A stretch of DNA of 64,000 nucleotides from Clusia tigrina. Its lineage: Eukaryota; Arthropoda; Insecta; Diptera; Clusiidae. The notes under the pieces were generated by a model, which worked only from the letters and a program-made list of their open reading frames with translations, did no database searches and was not told the origin of the DNA. A program made the position numbers and the translations under genes. Shown in pieces: positions 1-10,675 of this stretch (position 1 is the first letter of the stretch; the number at the start of each line of letters is the position of its first letter). The stretch covers positions 409,277,034 to 409,341,033 of the forward strand of contig OV050030.1 of assembly GCA_920105625.2 (NCBI GenBank), given 5' to 3'.

Positions 1-1420
1 AGTACTCCGGAAATTCCACAAAATCAGTTGCGATTTATTTGCTATTCTCGGGTGGTTTCTTTTGTGCTCAGTCTGATATGATTTTACAAATAAACGGAAC
101 AGTGGAATGAGAACGCTGATATTGCAGTGTTTCAGTTAGCAAAAAAAGTGATGGGATAAGTTTACACGGTTCAAACGCATTGTAGAAAGTTGCCACATCA
201 AGTAAAGTGAATTTAAATTTGAAAAAATTAATCCACTTAAATTCATGTTGAATCATCAGAAATGTAGAAGAAACACATACTCTACTAAGCAAATGCACTA
301 ACACAACCCCTCCAGTGTGTGTCATTTTTAGAGTTTCCATAGTTTTGTATACTGATCAGAGTCAAAGTCATTAGAACGAATACTTTACAACCACTTTTTC
401 GTATATTATTTTCCATGCTTTAAGCTCTTCCTTACTTTCCGCATCATTTTAGTACTTCGTTCTGATTGTACTGAGATGGACTATGCCGGCAATACTTTCC
501 TTAACTTTGGTGTTCAATTATTCTTATATTCTGTAAAAGTTGCTCATAAGTTCAAACTTTTTCTTATTTTTGTTACACATCCAAACAGCAGTTTAGTATA
601 CATGTCCAAAAACAAACTATTGCGAAATTCTTAAACACGGTAGTAGCGATTTTATTCTTGTAGCGATAAATATTAATGCCCTAACTAAACCCACATTATT
701 TGCTTTTCCCGAAAACATTTTATATTGCCTATAAGCATAGTCAAATTTCTTTTCGTTTGACCAATCAAATCTATAAAAATGAAAAGAAAAAGTTTCAACA
801 GTTTGACTTCTCTTTTAACAGTTAACTTTTTTTTATTTAATTGACAATTGGATGTACATATTAAAATGTCACCTGTCTCCATTGGTTTGGTTCTATATTT
901 TTGTTTGTTTGGTACTTTGCAAATTAAATGTATATAACAGTGTTATTAATAATATTTTTAAAAATGCTTAAGGTCATATATTAGCTCTATCTTTACGATA
1001 TCAGCTCTAATTTTAATTATAAACTTACATATATTAATAATTATAATAATGTTTTCTGGAACATTTGTTTCTTTTATAGTTTTTGTGGGCACTCTTGATC
1101 GTGATCAATAGTGACATAATGTGCAAGAGATATTCAGTGAGAATACTCATGAGTATATTTGAATTACATATATCGGTTTATATGTTTTGAGTGCGCCAAT
1201 AGCCTCTAAAATTTGTATGTAATACGTCGTAGGAAGGAACTATTAATGATATCTATAGGTTTATATTATATTCAATAATTTAGAAATAATCCATTTGCTG
1301 CTGATAATATTTTCATATGATTTGTTGTTTCTGTAATGTAACCGTTGTTATATGGTATTCGTTTGTATTCTCACTTTTGTATCAATATGGCAACACTATT
1401 AACATTTAATTGAATTTCAT
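1..1420. other. AT-rich DNA upstream of Jra, no gene seen
   Basis: No frame looks coding. The longest open frame (- strand, 90 codons at 68-340) has no recognisable motif and no supporting splice or promoter context. The stretch should hold the distal Jra promoter, but I cannot point to a defined element apart from the TATA-like site at its downstream edge. Confidence 0.5.
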
Positions 1421-1425
1421 ATTTG

Positions 1426-1431
1426 TATAAA
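1426..1431 (+). promoter_or_regulatory. Possible TATA box for Jra
   Basis: A TATAAA lies about 540 bases before the Jra start codon. The sequence about 30 bases downstream is not a good fly initiator, so the transcription start is uncertain. The leader would be roughly 500 nt if this site is used. Confidence 0.2.
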
Positions 1432-1727
1432 TTTCTTCATTCTTTGTTGAGAGTTTGTCGTGCTCTATTGTGTGTCGTTGTTGCGTTGGATTTCCCGTCG
1501 GATGTATTTGCGAATCTTGTTGAACGTGATTTCAAGTATTTCGTCATCAACCAAAACAAAGAAAGAAAAGCAGCTGCTATTGTTGAAAATTAGGGAATAT
1601 ATATAAAAATTCTTGTTGATGCAGGAAAACTATTCAAAAAAAAACTAATAAGGGAATAAATTCAATTTATTTGTAACAAAATTGGAGATAACATTTTTAA
1701 AAGTGTGACTCATCTCATCGCAAGCGT

Positions 1728-1820
1728 ATGAGGGGACAAAGCAAAACTGCGATAATAGCACAGTGCAAAAAGAGGAACATTAAAAACAACAGAGCAAACC
1801 AGTTCAAATTGTGGGCGTAA
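1728..1820 (+). other. Upstream ORF in the presumed Jra leader
   Basis: An ATG at 1728 opens a 30-codon frame ending in TAA at 1818-1820, about 150 nt before the Jra ATG and in a different frame. A shorter upstream ORF starts at about 1619. If both are inside the transcript they could damp or gate Jra translation. Their presence in the mRNA is inferred, not shown. Confidence 0.3.
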
Positions 1821-1921
1821 TAATTAAAGGTGCGCCAATTACTAATTGGAAAGATTAAATAAAATAAAAGTGCAGCAACTAAAACGTGAAGTATCAACTC
1901 GCAGAGAGACCTTAAATTGCG

Positions 1922-1929
1922 TGACGTCA
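1922..1929 (+). promoter_or_regulatory. Full CRE/ATF palindrome in the Jra leader
   Basis: TGACGTCA, a perfect 8-bp CRE, sits 40 bases upstream of the Jra ATG. Jun/ATF-type bZIP dimers bind this site in other animals, so it is a candidate autoregulatory element. Its position inside or just before the transcribed leader is unusual but workable. Confidence 0.35.
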
Positions 1930-1968
1930 GTTTCCGCTTTAGCTTGACCCCATCAAACACAACCAACA

Positions 1969-3023
1969 ATGAAAACAATCGTTTCCACAACAAACACAAA
2001 CACTTCCACAAGCGTTGCTAACATTTCCAATGCTGCTACCAACGGCCCCGCTCTGACAATTGTACAGAAAGGAACGCTCCCTTCGAGTGCAGAAAGCAGT
2101 CTGCAATTTCAAGCACCCACGTCAGCTGGCAACAGTAGTACGAAACGGCCGATATCCTTGGATTTAAATAAGGTTGCACCAGCGAAGAAGCAGCGTTTGG
2201 TCACACCAACACCATTAATTCTAGAATCGCCAGATTTGCAAAACCTTAAAACTTTAAATACACCTGATTTGGAGAAAATTCTGCTATCCACCAACTTGTT
2301 ACAGACACCACAGCCGGGTCTAGTTTTCCCTACGAAAGTGGGACCGGTATGTTAATAAAAAAACGATACTTAAATTGACAGAATTGAGTCACGAGAATCT
2401 TGCTTATTTAATGTTGATTCTCATTTCAGGTAACTTCGGAGCAGGAAGCTTTTGGCAAGGGCTTCGAAGAGGCGCTCCACAGTTTGCACAACAGCAAAAA
2501 CTCGCAGTCCCAGTTGAACAACAGCACCAGCGGCAGCACTGCAGCAACGACTGCCGCCACAACAGCCACCACTGCAGGCACTGGTATGAGTGGCGGTTCC
2601 TTCACTTATACCAATTTGGGTTTGTAAAGTAGACTTTAACAATTAACTGTTTTTAATGATTTTCTTTGTAATATATATACAGAATCCTTTTCCATCGCTA
2701 TCAAAGATGAACCGCAAAATCCCTCATCTTCACCCCCAGTGAGTCCCATCGATATGGAAACTCAGGAAAAAATTAAGTTAGAGCGAAAACGGCAGCGTAA
2801 CCGTGTGGCCGCCTCTAAATGTCGCAAACGTAAGTTGGAACGCATTTCGAAGTTGGAAGATAAAGTGAAGGTGCTTAAGGGTGAGAATACCGACTTGGGT
2901 TCGGTGGTAAAAAATCTTAAAGATCACGTAGCGCAACTGAAGCAACAAGTTATCGATCACATCGAATCAGGGTGCAGTATTTCAACCATTTACAACGGCA
3001 CCGCTTTGCTGCAAGGCAAATAA
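1969..3023 (+). CDS. Jra: Jun-related antigen, fly c-Jun (AP-1 bZIP transcription factor)
   Basis: Three coding exons: 1969-2346, 2430-2619 and 2683-3023 (donors GTATGT and GTTTGT; acceptors TTTCAG and ATACAG). They join in frame to 302 aa; Drosophila Jra is about 289 aa as I recall. Proline-directed phosphoacceptor sites typical of JNK substrates are S87-P, T98-P and T113-P, next to a conserved [10 protein letters not shown] block. [11 protein letters not shown] block follows in exon 2, and exon 3 has a sumoylation-type IKDE motif at about 196-199. The basic region is about 221-241 ([13 protein letters not shown]), and zipper leucines fall at 247, 254, 261, 268 and 275. The protein should dimerise with Fos (kay) in the nucleus and act downstream of JNK (bsk). 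The second donor is a weaker GTTTGT; it is chosen because a nearby GTAAAG would break the frame. The C-terminus after the zipper is short and is followed directly by another in-frame ORF. Confidence 0.95.
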
Positions 3024-3566
3024 CACGAGGATATGGTTTTCGACGAGGGGGAAGAAGAGGAGGAAGAAAAAGATGAAGAGGAGCAAGAGCAAGCGGTGGC
3101 CACAGAGGCAGAAATGCCGCAACAATTCGAGGAAGGGAGCGACGATATGAAAATTGAACTAATTGAACCTCAGCCGGAACCACAAATCGAAGCGCAAATA
3201 GTGGAAGTGCCAAACTTGACTGCTGAGGAGACGAGCGCAGTGGCAGAACTTAATTTAAATGAGAGTATTATAAATGTGATCGAACAACATATGCCGATTG
3301 AATTATTCATGGAGGCACCGTCTTTGACGGGTGACGGCTTTTCCACACATTCCACAAATTCAATGTGCTCCACTATAATGGGTGATTGTGATAACATGGC
3401 GGTTGCAGCAGCAGCAGTGACGTCATCGTCATCACCATCATCATCGTCTGTTCTGGCACTTGATGCGGATGCAGCTTCCACCGCGCATGGAGATGCAAAC
3501 AGTAGCAATAACAATAGCGAACGCCCTCTGGTGTTGGTTATCATAACTGATTATAATCAGCAATAA
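3024..3566 (+). CDS. In-frame acidic ORF behind the Jra stop: readthrough extension or second cistron
   Basis: Directly after the Jra TAA (3021-3023) the same frame stays open for 180 codons to TAA at 3564-3566. It has an internal ATG four codons in (3033), which alone would give 177 aa. The product starts with a Glu/Asp-rich run and continues through an acidic, hydrophobic-dotted middle (LNLNESIINVIEQHM). It then has an Ala run, a Ser/Pro run (about 130-140) and an Asn/Ser tail. This looks like a low-complexity activation-type region, not random 3'UTR. It could be a stop-readthrough C-terminus of Jun (483 residues in all), a second cistron, or an ORF joined by an alternative splice that skips the stop. 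I know of no matching family. Caveat: the opposite strand is also open over much of this stretch (3170-3544), so composition alone partly explains the openness. Confidence 0.5.
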   Translation, partial: HEDMVFDEGEEEEEEKDEEEQEQAVATEAEMPQQFEEGSDDMKIELIEPQPEPQIEAQIVEVPNLTAEETSAVAELNLNESIINVIEQHMPIELFMEAPSLTGDGFSTHSTNSMCSTIMGDCDNMAVAAAAVTSSSSPSSSSVLALDADAASTAHGDANSSNNNSERPLVLVIITDYNQQ

Positions 3567-4130
3567 GCTGGGCTTTTTAAAATTTCTTTTTATATCTTTT
3601 CTGTTAATCATTTGCAATATTCAAGTGCCTTTTATATGTAGCAAAGTGTGTTGTGAAACAGTTTAGAGCTACTTAAACTGTTTTGTATATTCTAGAGCAC
3701 GTGGTTAGTGTTTAACTGGCCTTCAGGTATTTAGCGCCTACTGAGGTTTAAGCGTTAGCAGATCCAGAGAGATCATTTAGATTATAAGTAGCTCCCTATC
3801 CTTTTTTTGCATGTGGTCAACCAAGTTAAATGATGTCTTAGGAACCATTTCAAGGCTTCAATTTCCTTTCTGCACCTCGCTATTTATTTTGTTTACTGTA
3901 AAAGTTGTTTCTTCATTTGTTATTTATATACCTGTATATTATTTATATATGATAGTTTTGTGTATTTTTATATTAATATAACACTTAATTGCTAGTTTTA
4001 CAAATAACTCAACTAACTTTGTAAAAAATATAATTATGGAATCTTGTTGCAATCATGCTTTATGTGCAATGTAAATTACACTGCAAAATTTAAAATAAAA
4101 GTATTTATTTATAGAAAATATTCTAAAAGA
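3567..4130 (+). other. Jra 3' untranslated region
   Basis: AT-rich sequence without coding character. A canonical AATAAA at 4094-4099 could end the transcript near 4115-4125. Confidence 0.45.
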
Positions 4131-6420
4131 ATTATTTTGTGAGAGGGGGGTCAGTTTTAGAGTTATATGTATATCCATATTCGAGCGGTGATTTTATGGT
4201 TAGCAATGAGCTATAAGGATACTTACTGGTAACCAGAGTGGTGGGACTAGTTCTCGTGTTCAAAATTGTTTTTGCTTGAAATGTGTATTTATGCTTGCTT
4301 GGTATTATGAACTTTATCGTTAGTGCCAACCGATGATTGCAAATATAATACACATATATGTGTTGAAGTTAATATTCTATTTCTTCAATCAATATAAATT
4401 ATTTTGATAAGTACCCCTAGGATATTGCCGAAAACTCTCTAAAAAGAAAATGAGAGTATAGACATGGTCCCTAGCTCCCTAAGAACACGTATGCTTTTCA
4501 GGGAAAATATGTTTTTAAACAGATGGTAATCACTTAAATGGGTGTGCAAACTAGTTTAAAGATAAAATATGACCCAAAAAACTTTCTTTAGTTCCTAAGA
4601 GGTTTTTTGAAGCAATCAGGCATGTGTGAAGTGGGTGCATTGGTGGTCTAATTTTCAACAAATTTGACTAAACTGAAATGGTTGGTTAAGCTACACTTAA
4701 AACAAAATTACAAAAAAATGGTTATTGGTTCTGTAGATATTTTGTTTTCATTTATATATTAGCGTATGGAAAGTAGGCGCATATATTGTCCGTCCTGACC
4801 CAAATATAACTCAGTTCATTTTCTTGTAACATGTGAACCCAATATCTTGGGCTGAGCTCTTCACAAGTACAAAGAACAGATGCGACCTAATGGATGAATC
4901 GGCTCAAGATGTAGCACTGAACTATATATAATATTCATAGTTTTTGTTATATATATTCTGATACGCCTCCTTATGAACGTTACAAATACTCGCCCAAACC
5001 CAATATATACTACACAGTGAGTGAAGTGTATAACAACAAACGAATTGAAGTATTATCCTGGAATGAATCATATTCAAGTTGATGGAATATTGATGAACTA
5101 CAAAACAATTAATTGTTAATTTAATTTATACAGTTGCACATATTATAAATACCGATTTTATGCGAACTTCTCCAAAACATTTATTTAAAAGCATTAATTA
5201 TGGTGGATGTGGCCCTTTGCTCTCTGTGTCCCTCTGCTCACTGTGGCGCTTTCCTCTCTCTGGCCCATCACTCACCCGCGGAATTATGGGAATTAATTAT
5301 TAAATTATATTATTAATAATGTTGTCAGGTAAAATATATAAAAAACATCTTATTTAAAAAAAAAACTGAAAAACCATGTAACCCAATAGGCTTTAAATAA
5401 AACTACGCTTAGAAACAATACAGTTGCGAACTTCCAACTGGCGTCGTTACAAGTGAGGTTGCCAGATGTTAGAGAATTTGTGAAACCTATCAACGGGATA
5501 AATGGATACGGAAACAACGCCTGCTGCGGCAAACCTGGTTTACTGACGTCATTTGAAAATTAAAACCACAAAAATTGTTTTGCTTGTTATGACAGTTTGC
5601 TCTGAATGATACACAATGGTACACATGCACTTTATTTAAATATTTATTGAACGTTACAATGTTTAAATACCTAGAGAAAATACATAAGTTGCTCTTAATA
5701 AGAAGAGTGACAAGTATAAGCCGCCTTTTTTATTAGCAGTTTAACAATATTTTATTTGTAATTTCACATTTGTTGTTTGTAAGTTTGTTTTTGTTTAATT
5801 ACGCCAATGTGTATCAAATAGTTAACAAATGTGTTTTATTTACTTTATTTTAAGAGATTTTGCAAAAGCACACCTACCCTTCGTGTAGATAATTTTTATG
5901 TAGATACTTTGAAAAAATAATTTTGTGATATTTTTGTTTAGAATAATTACGATGTGTTTTAAATGTTTTTTTAAAGCGTGCTGCGATGCAATTTGCAAAA
6001 ATCTCTTCTAAACTTAAAGTAAAGTAAGAAGAATAAAAGTGATTTAGTGATAATGTCGATTTGAGTATGTGAGCTTCTGTGCTTTTGTTTACAGTGGTGC
6101 TGAATTCAATATAATACAATTTAATAAATAAAAATATACAAATAAACTTAAATGAGTGACAGCAAGTAAAAAAAAGAATGTATATATGTACCAACAAATT
6201 TGAGACGTTAAAAAACGTACATAAAAATACAAGATCCCAGCAAAAACCTGCAGAAAGAAACGTGACTATTGGGAAAAATTGTTGGTGTGTTTATTTACCA
6301 ATTAAATTCCTTTCATTCGCATTTTTATTCGATAAATCGGTGAACAGACAAATTCACATATTATATATATACTAATTCTTGTACACAAATTACAAACACA
6401 CTTCCACGTAAACAAATAGT
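4131..6420. other. AT-rich intergenic DNA, nothing recognised
   Basis: Several short open frames occur but all are AT-biased with no motif. A second perfect TGACGTCA occurs at 5543-5550. Confidence 0.5.
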
Positions 6421-6422
6421 TA

Positions 6423-6646
6423 AAGCGTGCCTTAGACGGTCAATCGTTTGACGTCAAATAATGTAGATGCATTAGTGAAAATGTGTGTGTCACTGATTGA
6501 TGGAAAATCATATAACCAACTTATAATATAACTTTTTTAAATTTTTGAGTTTCCATCAATCGGTGGCCATGTGACGCATACACACATTATTCACTACTAC
6601 ATCTACATTATTTGACGTCAAATCATTGACCGTCTAAGGATCGCTT
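6423..6646. mobile_element. MITE-like inverted-repeat element, copy 1
   Basis: The left end AAGCGTGCCTTAGACGGTCA is matched in reverse complement by the right end. The arms (about 65-100 bases, imperfect) each contain a TTTGACGTCAAA core and a CATTA/ATGTAGATG block. Total 224 bp with no coding capacity. The related copy 200 bases downstream shares both ends. I could not define a target-site duplication. Confidence 0.7.
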
Positions 6647-6850
6647 AAGTCATCACCTCTGCAATAGTGACATTGTCTAAGTAACGAAAAGGTAGGTATA
6701 CAAACATAAAGACGTGAGTTTATTATCGGCTTTAAATTACCCACACAAATGTAGTGAGCGCCTCCTATAAGCGTAAGTAGAATGTCTCATATACTACTAC
6801 TTTCTCATTATTTGCATTACCAGCATTCCTCGGCATATAAATGGAGCCCA

Positions 6851-7020
6851 AAGCGGGCCTTAGACGGTCAATCGAGTAGATGTATTAGTGAAAAATGTGT
6901 GTCTGCGTCACAGGGACACCGTTTGATGGAATATGAGAACATTTTGATTTTCCATTAATTGATATCCATGCGACATTTTCCACTGATATATCTACAAGAT
7001 TGACCGTTTAAGGCCCGCTT
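6851..7020. mobile_element. MITE-like inverted-repeat element, copy 2
   Basis: It shares the end AAGCGGGCCTTAGACGGTCA with copy 1 and has a matching inverted right end (ends GGCCCGCTT). It is 170 bp, shorter than copy 1 because the inner arms are reduced. Confidence 0.7.
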
Positions 7021-7091
7021 AAGTTCATTTCCCTTTTCACGTTTACATAAGCAACCAACGTTTCTTGTATTATTTGCCGAAGATGCTCGAA

Positions 7092-7425
7092 GTGTTTCGA
7101 TTACCCTCTCGTTCATCAAGTAATCACAGTTTTTGTTGGGGTACAATGCTTGTTCGTGTATACGGGTTAAGCGCTCGTGTTTCGATTACCATCTCGTCTC
7201 TCAATTAATCACGGTTTTTGTTGGGGTACAATGTTTGTTCGTATACGCGCTCGTGTTTCGATTACCTTCTCGTTCCTGAATTAATCACAGTTTTTGTTGG
7301 GGTACAATGTTTGTTGGTATACGGTGAAGAAAGCGCTCGTTTTTCGATTGCCTTTTCGTTCCTGAATTAATCACGGTTTTTGTGGGGTACAATGCTTGTT
7401 CGTGATGCGGGTTAAGAAAGCGTCC
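7092..7425. repeat. Tandem array, four copies of about 80 bp
   Basis: Each unit contains TTTCGATTACC, then TTAATCAC(A/G)GTTTTTGT, then GGGGTACAATG. Units start near 7092, 7171, 7247 and 7333. The copies differ by a few substitutions and small indels, so this is a young minisatellite-like duplication. Confidence 0.85.
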
Positions 7426-9230
7426 GATAAAACAAAAGAAATTAAATCTAAAAAATGATTCTTACAAAGATTTCTGCGATATATAATTGATTAAAGCGTG
7501 TTTCCAAAAAGAAAAAAATAAATAAATATAGAAATAAAATATAGATTATCTATATATTAATAGAGCTATTCTTTCGTTCTGATCCAAAGTACAGAAAGTT
7601 GAAGAAATGTTTTCGTGTTTAAAAATTGTAAATTATTGACAAAGAATTTTTTTGTTTCATTGTAATTATTCAATTTGCTTTGGGCAGCACTTTTGTGGCC
7701 CTCACAACAACAACTGATAAAGTTGAGGCAAGTTGTAAGATAATTCATATCGAAGCCCGAATAGCTCTAACTTATTCATTTACTAACTGTCACAGTAAAA
7801 TTAAATAAAAATTAATTTCCAAATAAATTAAGATGAAAAAATTAAATAAAAACAAAAAAAAAAATTCCAGAAATCAATTAGATTAGAATTTCCAATATAT
7901 ATATAAAAATTAGGACATCAATTTCCTTTCCACCACCATGCACACGAAGATTCCTTGCTTTCTTTATCCATCCACATTATCACCATTAAATGAAGTTTTA
8001 TATACTACATTTTACTTTAATAAATTTTTAAATACATTTCACATAATTCATATACTTGTATAAGTATCAACTTAATTAGTGCTGTTTCTGTAGTGCATAT
8101 ACAAATTTAATGCAAACTATGGTTAAATATTGTGTAATGTTTGTCTTCTTATTGTGACTTGGATTTTTTTGCCTAATTAAATAATCATAATAAATGTGTA
8201 GTAATATCGGAATCTACGTTTGGCCGACACTAGTTAGCAAAACAGCTCAAACAGCACACATTACCATAAAATATGTTCAGTTTTTAGTTCTAAGAGTAGT
8301 TGAGCCCTTCAATTATTATTTAAAAACTGAACATTTACAGTGTTTATAAGATCTAATAATTAATATATTGTGTTTAAAAATATTTAAATAGATTATGCAA
8401 ATTGTATTTACTTTTAATAATTTTGTTTAATCTTTTGAAATACAAATGATTACCATTTACCCCATTTATAAAGTATGCGTTGCCTAGAAATAATGTTATT
8501 TCCAAAAAATTTGATTTAATAGAGGAAAAAAAAATATTTATATGTATATTATATATGAAAGTGTATATAAATTGAAATAATATGAATTATTTGCGTATAA
8601 GGATTTCCATTGGGCAAATGGTAATAAATTATTCAATAGCAAAATACATCTTCAGAGTTACTTAGCATTGTAATTGTGGACAATTTACAATAATACATTT
8701 TATTGAATATAATCTTCCATTTCGCTTGAACTGCTTTTAATGAAGTGTAATTAGCTGGTGGCATGTGTACCGAAGGTATTATTATAAATTGTCCAAAATA
8801 TACAATGGCTAAAACTATAAGGTAGAATTAAATGCTTTTTTAATTTATAAACACCAAACGCTTATTTATAAGTAGTTTATAAATCAAATACAAACATTAA
8901 GTTCATTGTTATTATTATTAGACGAGTTCCACAAACATAATTAAATATGTTCACAATGACTTTTTAAAAATAAATTAAGAATTTCATATAATTGTTTTCA
9001 TTAATGTCGGTATTTTATGTAATTTCAAAATTTTTATATTTATTTTTAATGCATTCGCGTAAATATACGACCACAAGTTTTCTCTTGTTCATATATAACT
9101 TCTATGTATTCCATCGTGAAAGTAATGGCACAATGTAATACGTTTTTCATATAAAATGTTGCCATTTACCCCCACTTAATTGCCTAAACTGTGTGAAAGT
9201 GTAGAAAATTGCGTTAAGCTAGTGTAAAAA
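7426..9230. other. AT-rich intergenic DNA, nothing recognised
   Basis: Very AT-rich, with poly-A and poly-T runs and no coding frame I can support. Confidence 0.5.
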
Positions 9231-9233
9231 TAG

Positions 9234-9510
9234 ATGGCCCGAGGATCGATTATGCAATGCGAAGAGCTTCGTGTTGTTTTCGCTGCTGTCAGTTCGAAAA
9301 GCTTCACCAGGGAACTTATTTATAAATATCGCAGCACAACTGTCACGCAGCCGATTTGCCAAAGTGGAAGAGGTTATAAGCGACAAACGGAAAGCAGCGC
9401 TGCTGAGATATCTGTGGAGTTTTTATTTCGGCGCGACAATTTGTTTAATTATTGTTTTACATTATTGTATTCGTGGTAATTTCTTTTCAATAATGCTTTC
9501 ATTTTATTAA
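9234..9510 (+). CDS. Possible exon of a small single-pass membrane protein
   Basis: Two overlapping + frames are open here. The 81-codon frame from ATG 9234 has no motif. The other frame (9271-9510, no ATG of its own) looks more protein-like: a charged stretch (KVEEVISDKRKAALLRY) followed by an 18-residue hydrophobic segment (FGATICLIIVLHYCIRG), as in small mitochondrial or ER membrane proteins. A GTAATT follows the hydrophobic segment and could be a splice donor. I do not recognise the family. It could be an exon of a spliced gene lacking its start here, or chance. Confidence 0.22.
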
Positions 9511-9789
9511 AGTAATTGTAACAGCTTCCAGATCCAAGTTTTTCAAATTGTTAATACCCAATTACTTGGGTGGCTTCTTGCTGCGTTGAATGAAATCCCA
9601 ACGCTTGACATTTCGAAAATTTCATTTCCACTTGTTCCTAAGGGAATGACAGCAAATTTGCCCATAAAAAAATCGTGTCCATATCTCCCGAACACCACAG
9701 GGCGAATGCACACGAAATTTTGAATGCGTAAACAATGGCGAAGCGCCTTGTCTTACATAATCGAGTCGCAGGGGCGGCGATAGGAGAGT

Positions 9790-10495
9790 CCGTTGCCTAT
9801 AACCCTTCTATTTTATTGTGAAAAAGCTTAAGCAATTATTGCAACTTAAAACAAACAAAAAATTATAAGAACATTTGTTAATTGGCTTTAAGTTCAACTT
9901 TGAAATTACTTCTTTTCTCCCACACAATTTCGCACAAATTAACGAAGTTGGTACATAATAATTTTAAATAAATTATAACAATTATTTCATAATTTTCACA
10001 CACACAGACACACATACACAGCGGATTTTCCGTATGTGTTCAGTAGACGTAGAGTTCATCAATTAAATTTAAGTTTAATAAATAAATTTTAAATATGTTT
10101 CATGTGGTAGACTTTATAATAGCACTTTTTTCATAAATAAAGTATAGAATAAATTTCCTTTTAGCAATTTTGGTTTTCACTTCTTTAAATATTGCTGGTT
10201 GCGTTTTATAGTTTTTAGCAATTCTTAAGACTGTTAAACAGAAGAAAAATAATAATTAATAAACAATTCATTAACAGTTTGATTTAAGAACAAAAAAAAA
10301 AAAATTATAATTAACTAATATTTCGCTATTTTTCTTTCTTTTTTTTTTTGCTTTCAATGAAAAAGAAAATATAAATAAACAAATTTTGCACGCAGTTTTT
10401 GTCCAATTGAAAATTTGTTGTTGTTGTTGTTGTCTTTATGTGGACAGACAGACGACTGTAACGCAATAGCGCACACATATATGACTGGGGGATTA
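9790..10495 (-). other. stau: Likely stau 3' untranslated region
   Basis: Non-coding sequence following the stau stop codon on the - strand. A reverse-strand AATAAA at 9812-9817 could terminate the transcript near 9790. It contains a (TTG)n run at about 10415-10432 and a CA-rich run near 10000-10020 (+ strand). Confidence 0.4.
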
Positions 10496-10675
10496 TTATT
10501 TTGAATTATTCAAGCCCAATTCGCTGAGTATCTTCAGAGCATTCTTAGCCGCATCATTTTGAGACTCCTCGGAACTGGTGCCCACACCATGGCAGATTTG
10601 CGGTGGATTTGTGGAAAGCGTTACAATGGTCAGAAACTCATTGTGATTGCCTTTGGGATAATCGGAGAAGTTAAC
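10496..10675 (-). CDS. stau: stau coding exon 7, most of dsRBD5
   Basis: 60 codons including TAA. It begins VNFSDYPKGNHNEF after a TGACAG acceptor and ends ALKILSELGLNNSK. It is nearly identical in pattern to the Drosophila dsRBD5 C-terminus. The GVGTSSEESQNDAAKNA segment is the conserved dsRBD helix-2 region. Confidence 0.95.
   Translation of the reverse strand, partial: VNFSDYPKGNHNEFLTIVTLSTNPPQICHGVGTSSEESQNDAAKNALKILSELGLNNSK

Noticed and set aside
3170..3544. - strand 124-codon ORF opposite the Jra downstream ORF
   Set aside because: Ser/Asp and Ala runs are the mirror of the repeats on the + strand; kept only as a caveat on ORF significance.
5543..5550. Another TGACGTCA, with others inside the MITE arms near 6450 and 6615
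   Set aside because: Those in the MITE belong to the element, and the one at 5.5 kb has no gene context; only the leader copy is reported as interesting.
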